The notes under the pieces: model-generated | Database searches by the model: none | The model's input: the letters and a program-made list of their open reading frames with translations, nothing else | Told to the model about the DNA's origin: nothing | In this document: positions 12,260-12,934 of the stretch, one piece after another | Numbering within the stretch: the first letter of the stretch is position 1 | How the letters are laid out: the number at the start of each line of letters is the position of its first letter | Source of the DNA: Candidatus Nomurabacteria bacterium | GTDB lineage: Bacteria; Patescibacteriota; Saccharimonadia; Saccharimonadales; Saccharimonadaceae | DNA: 12,934 bases | NCBI GenBank assembly: GCA_031278275.1 | Contig: JAITKW010000004.1 | Coordinates: 1 to 12,934 of the forward strand | Direction of reading: 5' to 3' | Program-made: the position numbers and the translations under genes

Positions 12260-12934
12260 ATGTTTATTTTATTGATTTTAATTTACGTGCTGATTGTGAC
12301 GATTAGGATAATTCAGCCAGTGCATACGCGACTGGGGCGGTTTGGCTTAAAACAGCGCGCCGAAGACGGCGACAAAAGTGCCGCCAAGATTTTGGAGCGC
12401 GAACAACTTTTGCCTTTGATAATCATTTTGCGTAATTTTTTGATTTTGATTTTCGGGTCGCTATTCCTCGCTGTCGCCATCACCAAATATTCACTTTGGA
12501 CGGGCATTTTATTGACAATGTTTATGGTTATCAGTATCGTGCCGCTTGCCAGAATCAAGGCGCTTAGCAATCTCATCATGCCACATTATCAAAAACGCGA
12601 GGCCAAAATCTTGAAGTTCGTGGCGAAGTTGGCAGTAGTTTTGAAATTTTTTCGCACTGTCTCAACGGAGCTCGCCACCAAAAATGTGGAGTCCAAAGAA
12701 GAGTTAATGCACATCATCGCCACCGCCAACGCCGAAATTATCACCGAAGACGAAAAGAAAATCATCACGGCAGCGTTGCAGTTTAGCGATGGAGTTGTGG
12801 CGGACATTATGACACCCGTTGACAAAATAATTTTCGTGGAGAACAGGGAAGTGCTGGGGCCTGTGGTTTTGGACAAGTTGGGCCGGACTGGCTTTCAGCG
12901 GTTTCCAGTTTTTGACAAAGACCCGAACCATATT
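12260..12934 (+). CDS. CNNM/HlyC-CorC-type membrane protein with CBS domain (3' truncated by window)
   Basis: An open frame of 225 codons runs to the window end. It has three hydrophobic helices (residues ~2-18, ~51-74 and ~79-97), between them a cytoplasmic GDKSAAKILE stretch typical of the DUF21/CNNM transmembrane domain. It then shows the connecting region ESKEELMHIIATANAE and a DEKKIITAALQFSDGVVADIMTPVDKI stretch, which is the classical entry to the first CBS domain in HlyC/CorC proteins. These proteins are linked to Mg2+/Co2+ efflux or homeostasis; they are often labelled hemolysins, usually wrongly. The ATG at 12260 lies 6 nt after an extended -10 and 19 nt after the gatD stop, with no Shine-Dalgarno, so it may be leaderless. 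The CNNM domain is shorter than usual (first helix nearly at residue 1). The second CBS motif and CorC domain would lie outside. Confidence 0.85.
   Translation, partial: MFILLILIYVLIVTIRIIQPVHTRLGRFGLKQRAEDGDKSAAKILEREQLLPLIIILRNFLILIFGSLFLAVAITKYSLWTGILLTMFMVISIVPLARIKALSNLIMPHYQKREAKILKFVAKLAVVLKFFRTVSTELATKNVESKEELMHIIATANAEIITEDEKKIITAALQFSDGVVADIMTPVDKIIFVENREVLGPVVLDKLGRTGFQRFPVFDKDPNHI

Noticed and set aside
1..12934. UGA recoding as in Gracilibacteria/SR1
   Set aside because: TGA ends murT exactly at the gatD start and ends tsaB, and no gene needs in-frame TGA read as glycine.
1..12934. CRISPR array, insertion sequence, attachment site, rRNA or a new multi-gene defence system
   Set aside because: No spaced direct repeats, transposase, integrase or rRNA-like stretch was seen, and apart from the TA pair the recognisable genes are housekeeping or cell-wall functions.

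Overview
The window reads as a compact, ordinary-code (TAA, TAG and TGA all serve as stops) bacterial chromosome segment, most likely from Patescibacteria/CPR and probably Candidatus Saccharibacteria. The reasons are small gene products, overlapping or near-touching genes, a murT-gatD pair, a very short TsaB, a short sigma-70, and many poorly recognisable membrane proteins. The lineage call is inference; no marker was aligned.

Layout. (1) 1-2763: 3' part of a large membrane-anchored protein whose C-terminal half looks like a GT-A glycosyltransferase, followed by a small helical protein (2781-3053). (2) 3100-3176: tRNA-Ala(CGC). (3) 3285-4457: membrane-anchored NodB-type polysaccharide deacetylase, convergent with an unknown single-TM protein (4454-5083, minus). 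(4) 5216-5909: a VapBC-like toxin-antitoxin pair (AbrB-fold antitoxin, PIN toxin) behind a strong operator-bearing promoter. (5) 5995-8698: dnaG-rpoD, the core of the macromolecular synthesis operon without rpsU. (6) 8716-10253: tsaD (minus) and tsaB (plus), divergent, both for the t6A tRNA modification. (7) 10277-12240: murT-gatD, which amidates the D-glutamate of lipid II. (8) 12260-12934: 5' part of a CNNM/HlyC-CorC-type membrane protein running off the end.

How it works together. Most of the window is housekeeping: replication priming, the primary sigma factor, tRNA modification and cell-wall tailoring (deacetylase plus MurT/GatD). The TA module is the only clearly accessory cassette.

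Notable signals. Several operon-first genes carry a -10 element (mostly TGn-extended) only 6-7 nt before the ATG, so transcription should start at the start codon (leaderless mRNA), whereas operon-internal genes carry Shine-Dalgarno sequences. DnaG has lost all four zinc ligands, and MurT has lost its zinc-ribbon cysteines. The tRNA-Ala has an apparent compensatory G19-C56 to A19-U56 change. A C9 tract in the first gene could switch its glycosyltransferase domain off by slippage. No mobile element, CRISPR array, rRNA or obvious new multi-gene system was seen.
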